The position numbers were made by a program, and so were the translations under genes. From CAYUNT01 sp964446285 (GTDB lineage: Bacteria > Sumerlaeota > Sumerlaeia > SLMS01 > CAYUNT01), in contig CAYUNT010000130.1 of assembly GCA_964446285.1 (NCBI GenBank), forward strand, positions 1 to 13,478: DNA of 13,478 bases. Direction: 5' to 3'. The notes under the pieces were generated by a model, which saw only the letters and a program-made list of their open reading frames with translations, had not been told where the DNA came from and ran no database searches. Shown here piece by piece: positions 11,956 to 13,478 of the stretch. How positions within the stretch are numbered: the first letter of the stretch is position 1; each line of letters opens with the position of its first letter.

Positions 11956-13338
11956 TCAATGCACCTTGAGAGTGCGCCCTTCCACCGCCGCCGCCGGGGG
12001 ATAGAGCAGGTATTTTTGCCGCATTGCCTTGAAGGAGTCCAGATTGGCCTGCCAGCTCGCGATGATAGAATCGACGCTTTCGCTGCTCTTCAGGCGCTGG
12101 TCGATGTTCGAGACGCCCATCAGTGTTGAGGCATAGCTGCGGAACTGCATGTCGTTCGGGTAGCGCGCCGCGATGGTTTTCGCGAGATAAAGCGCCGTGC
12201 GGATCGGGTCGAACGCCGTGCGGTCAGTCACGTGAAGTTGAACGCCGCCGCATTGTTCATTTGTGAATTTGCTGAAGGTGGGCGTAAAATAGGCCGAACG
12301 GAAAATCACGCCGGGCAAATTGAGCGCGTTCATCTCGCGGGCGAGTTCGACGCCGTTGATAAACGGCGCGCCGATGATCTCAAACGGCCGCGTGGTTCCG
12401 CGCCCCTCGCTGAGGTTGGTTCCTTCGAATAGGCAGGTTCCCGGATAGACCAGCGCCGTATCGGGAGTCGGCATGTTGGGCGACGGCAGCACCCAAAAGC
12501 GCCCCGTGTCCGTAAAATACTGGTCGCGGGTCCAGCCGGGCATCGTGATGACTTGCAGATCGACCTTGGGATTCATCCATTCTTCGTTGACGAGACGGGC
12601 CAGTTCGCCGGGCGTCATGCCATGGCGCGTGGCGACGCCGAAGGGCTGTCCGGGCCAGACACGCCCGACAAGCCCGGCGTCGAACGGAAGGGGCGCGCCT
12701 TCGACGCGAAGGCCCCCGATCGGGTTGGGGCGGTCGAAAACAATGAATTTCACTTTGTTTTTCGCCGCCTCTTCCATCGCGTAGGTCATTGACCACACAT
12801 AGGTGTAAAACCGCACGCCCACGTCCTGAATATCAAAAATGAGAACGTCCACCGTTTTGAGTTGCTCGTCTGTCGGGGCGCGGCGCGAACCGTAAATCGA
12901 ATACACGGGAATGCCGGTGATCGGGTCGATGTAATCTTCCACATTGCCCCCGGCCTGGCGATCGCCGCGCACGCCGTGTTCGGGGGCGAAAAACGCGGTG
13001 ACAGTCGTGTTGGGGTCGGCGGCCAGAACGTCGGCGATTTGCGCCATGCGCCCATCAACACCTGTTGGATTTGTCAGAAGCCCGACGCGCATTCCGCGGA
13101 CGGCCTGGATCAGGGCGTTCACCTGCTGGGCGATGGAATCAGCGGCGGCAGCAGCGGATGTTGCGGACACCCCGGACGTTGCGGATGTCGTGGAGGAGAC
13201 CGCAGGCGGCGCCCCGTTGGACTTTTTGGGCGGCTCGGCGGCCGAAAGCGGCGCGGTGGAAGCCATGATGAGAATCACCCCCAGGGCAAAAATTACTGCC
13301 ATCGCGTGGTATTTGCGGCTGGCGGACAAAGCGGACAT
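11956..13338 (-). CDS. DUF1343 / NamZ-like exo-beta-N-acetylmuramidase, exported
   Basis: A 460-residue exported protein of the DUF1343 family, whose studied member NamZ removes N-acetylmuramic acid from the non-reducing end of peptidoglycan fragments. The signal peptide is residues 1-34 (hydrophobic 12-27, cut near LSAA-E). A Ser/Ala/Thr linker follows (45-67), then the domain from VRGMRVGLLTNPTGVD (80-95). Conserved motifs are FAPEHGVRGDRQAGGNVEDY (117-136), IPVYSIYG, FDIQDVGVRFYTYV (168-181), FIVFDRPNPIGG (198-209) and LFEGTNLSEGRGTTRPFEIIGAPF (303-326). The acidic residues in the EHG and EGTNLSEGRGT motifs are the likely catalytic ones. Length is typical apart from the linker. The start has AGGAGG eight bases upstream, inside a small hairpin. 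It is the first gene of the minus-strand series and suggests cell-wall recycling or feeding on other bacteria's walls. Confidence 0.92.
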   Translation of the reverse strand: MSALSASRKYHAMAVIFALGVILIMASTAPLSAAEPPKKSNGAPPAVSSTTSATSGVSATSAAAAADSIAQQVNALIQAVRGMRVGLLTNPTGVDGRMAQIADVLAADPNTTVTAFFAPEHGVRGDRQAGGNVEDYIDPITGIPVYSIYGSRRAPTDEQLKTVDVLIFDIQDVGVRFYTYVWSMTYAMEEAAKNKVKFIVFDRPNPIGGLRVEGAPLPFDAGLVGRVWPGQPFGVATRHGMTPGELARLVNEEWMNPKVDLQVITMPGWTRDQYFTDTGRFWVLPSPNMPTPDTALVYPGTCLFEGTNLSEGRGTTRPFEIIGAPFINGVELAREMNALNLPGVIFRSAYFTPTFSKFTNEQCGGVQLHVTDRTAFDPIRTALYLAKTIAARYPNDMQFRSYASTLMGVSNIDQRLKSSESVDSIIASWQANLDSFKAMRQKYLLYPPAAAVEGRTLKVH

Positions 13339-13351
13339 GGAGGAAACCTCC
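13339..13351 (-). promoter_or_regulatory. Hairpin masking the namZ Shine-Dalgarno
   Basis: On the minus strand GGAGG-TTT-CCTCC sits directly before ATG at 13338. The left arm is the ribosome-binding sequence itself (AGGAGG, 13347-13352, eight bases from the start). Folding would hide it, so translation may depend on unwinding, temperature or a trans factor. The stem is only five pairs, so it is weak support. Confidence 0.4.
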
Positions 13352-13378
13352 TCTTTGGCGCTTTATTCAATAGGTCGG

Positions 13379-13405
13379 ATTGTCCCTTGAAAAAGACATC
13401 TTCAA
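13379..13405 (-). promoter_or_regulatory. Weak promoter candidate for the namZ unit
   Basis: TTGAAG (13400-13405) and GACAAT (13379-13384) with a 15-base spacer on the minus strand, 40-65 bases before the start. TTGAA at 13387-13391 and TTCAA at 13401-13405 form a 5-bp inverted pair, nine bases apart, over the same place. Both signals are short and could be chance. Confidence 0.25.
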
Positions 13406-13478
13406 CAGGACTGGGGGTGACTATCAAAAAGCATGAGGGATGTCACGCGCAGATTGGGGGGCGGGCGGCGAGTGGGGG

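Overview
The window is GC-rich DNA (roughly 60% by eye) from a diderm bacterium. The evidence for an outer membrane is the ADP-heptose (LPS inner core) genes, a Spy/CpxP-type periplasmic protein and an exported NamZ-type peptidoglycan amidase/glycosidase. The short palindromes that read as 'DAQAT' inside coding sequence, the CGAAAA-rich inverted repeat and the 9-bp CATAGGTCC-type repeat resemble dispersed repeats I associate with uncultured Planctomycetes/Verrucomicrobia-like or Sumerlaeota-like genomes. That placement is a guess, not a result. No rRNA, tRNA or CRISPR was seen.

Layout. Bases 1-393 (minus) are part of a DDE integrase-type transposase. It meets, head to head and with no spacer, a glycosyltransferase (plus, to 1085) that has lost its N-terminal half. 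Bases 1086-1433 hold no gene but have two hairpins just before a secreted protein of unknown function (1434-2558), which is followed by a strong terminator. A second plus-strand unit has its own promoter-like sequence and a strong Shine-Dalgarno. It encodes an SPFH/Band-7 membrane protein and a small ribbon-helix-helix protein, and ends in a 130-bp nested palindrome with a terminator at its centre.

Everything from 4130 to 13338 is on the minus strand, in two groups read from right to left. The first group is namZ-like (DUF1343), a membrane-anchored protein with an STN-like domain, a helix-turn-helix protein, and a Spy/CpxP-like protein: an exported or envelope set plus a regulator. The second group is a tightly packed run: hldE (heptose kinase/adenylyltransferase), a fusion of a second heptose-phosphate adenylyltransferase with a GmhB-like phosphatase, then TrkH/KtrB and TrkA/KtrA potassium uptake subunits. 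Stop and start codons overlap at hldE/fusion (ATGA) and fusion/trkH (GTGA), so these genes are probably translated together.

The most interesting points are: the adenylyltransferase-GmhB fusion whose phosphatase lacks most of the usual zinc ligands and sits next to a complete hldE; repeat-derived palindromes that lengthen the C-terminus of HldE; a roughly 50-residue Pro/Ala/Ser insert inside the RCK_C domain of the potassium regulator; the nested palindrome that starts at a stop codon; and the abrupt transposase/glycosyltransferase junction, which may be a rearrangement or an assembly error. I see no clear candidate for a wholly new defence or mobile system.
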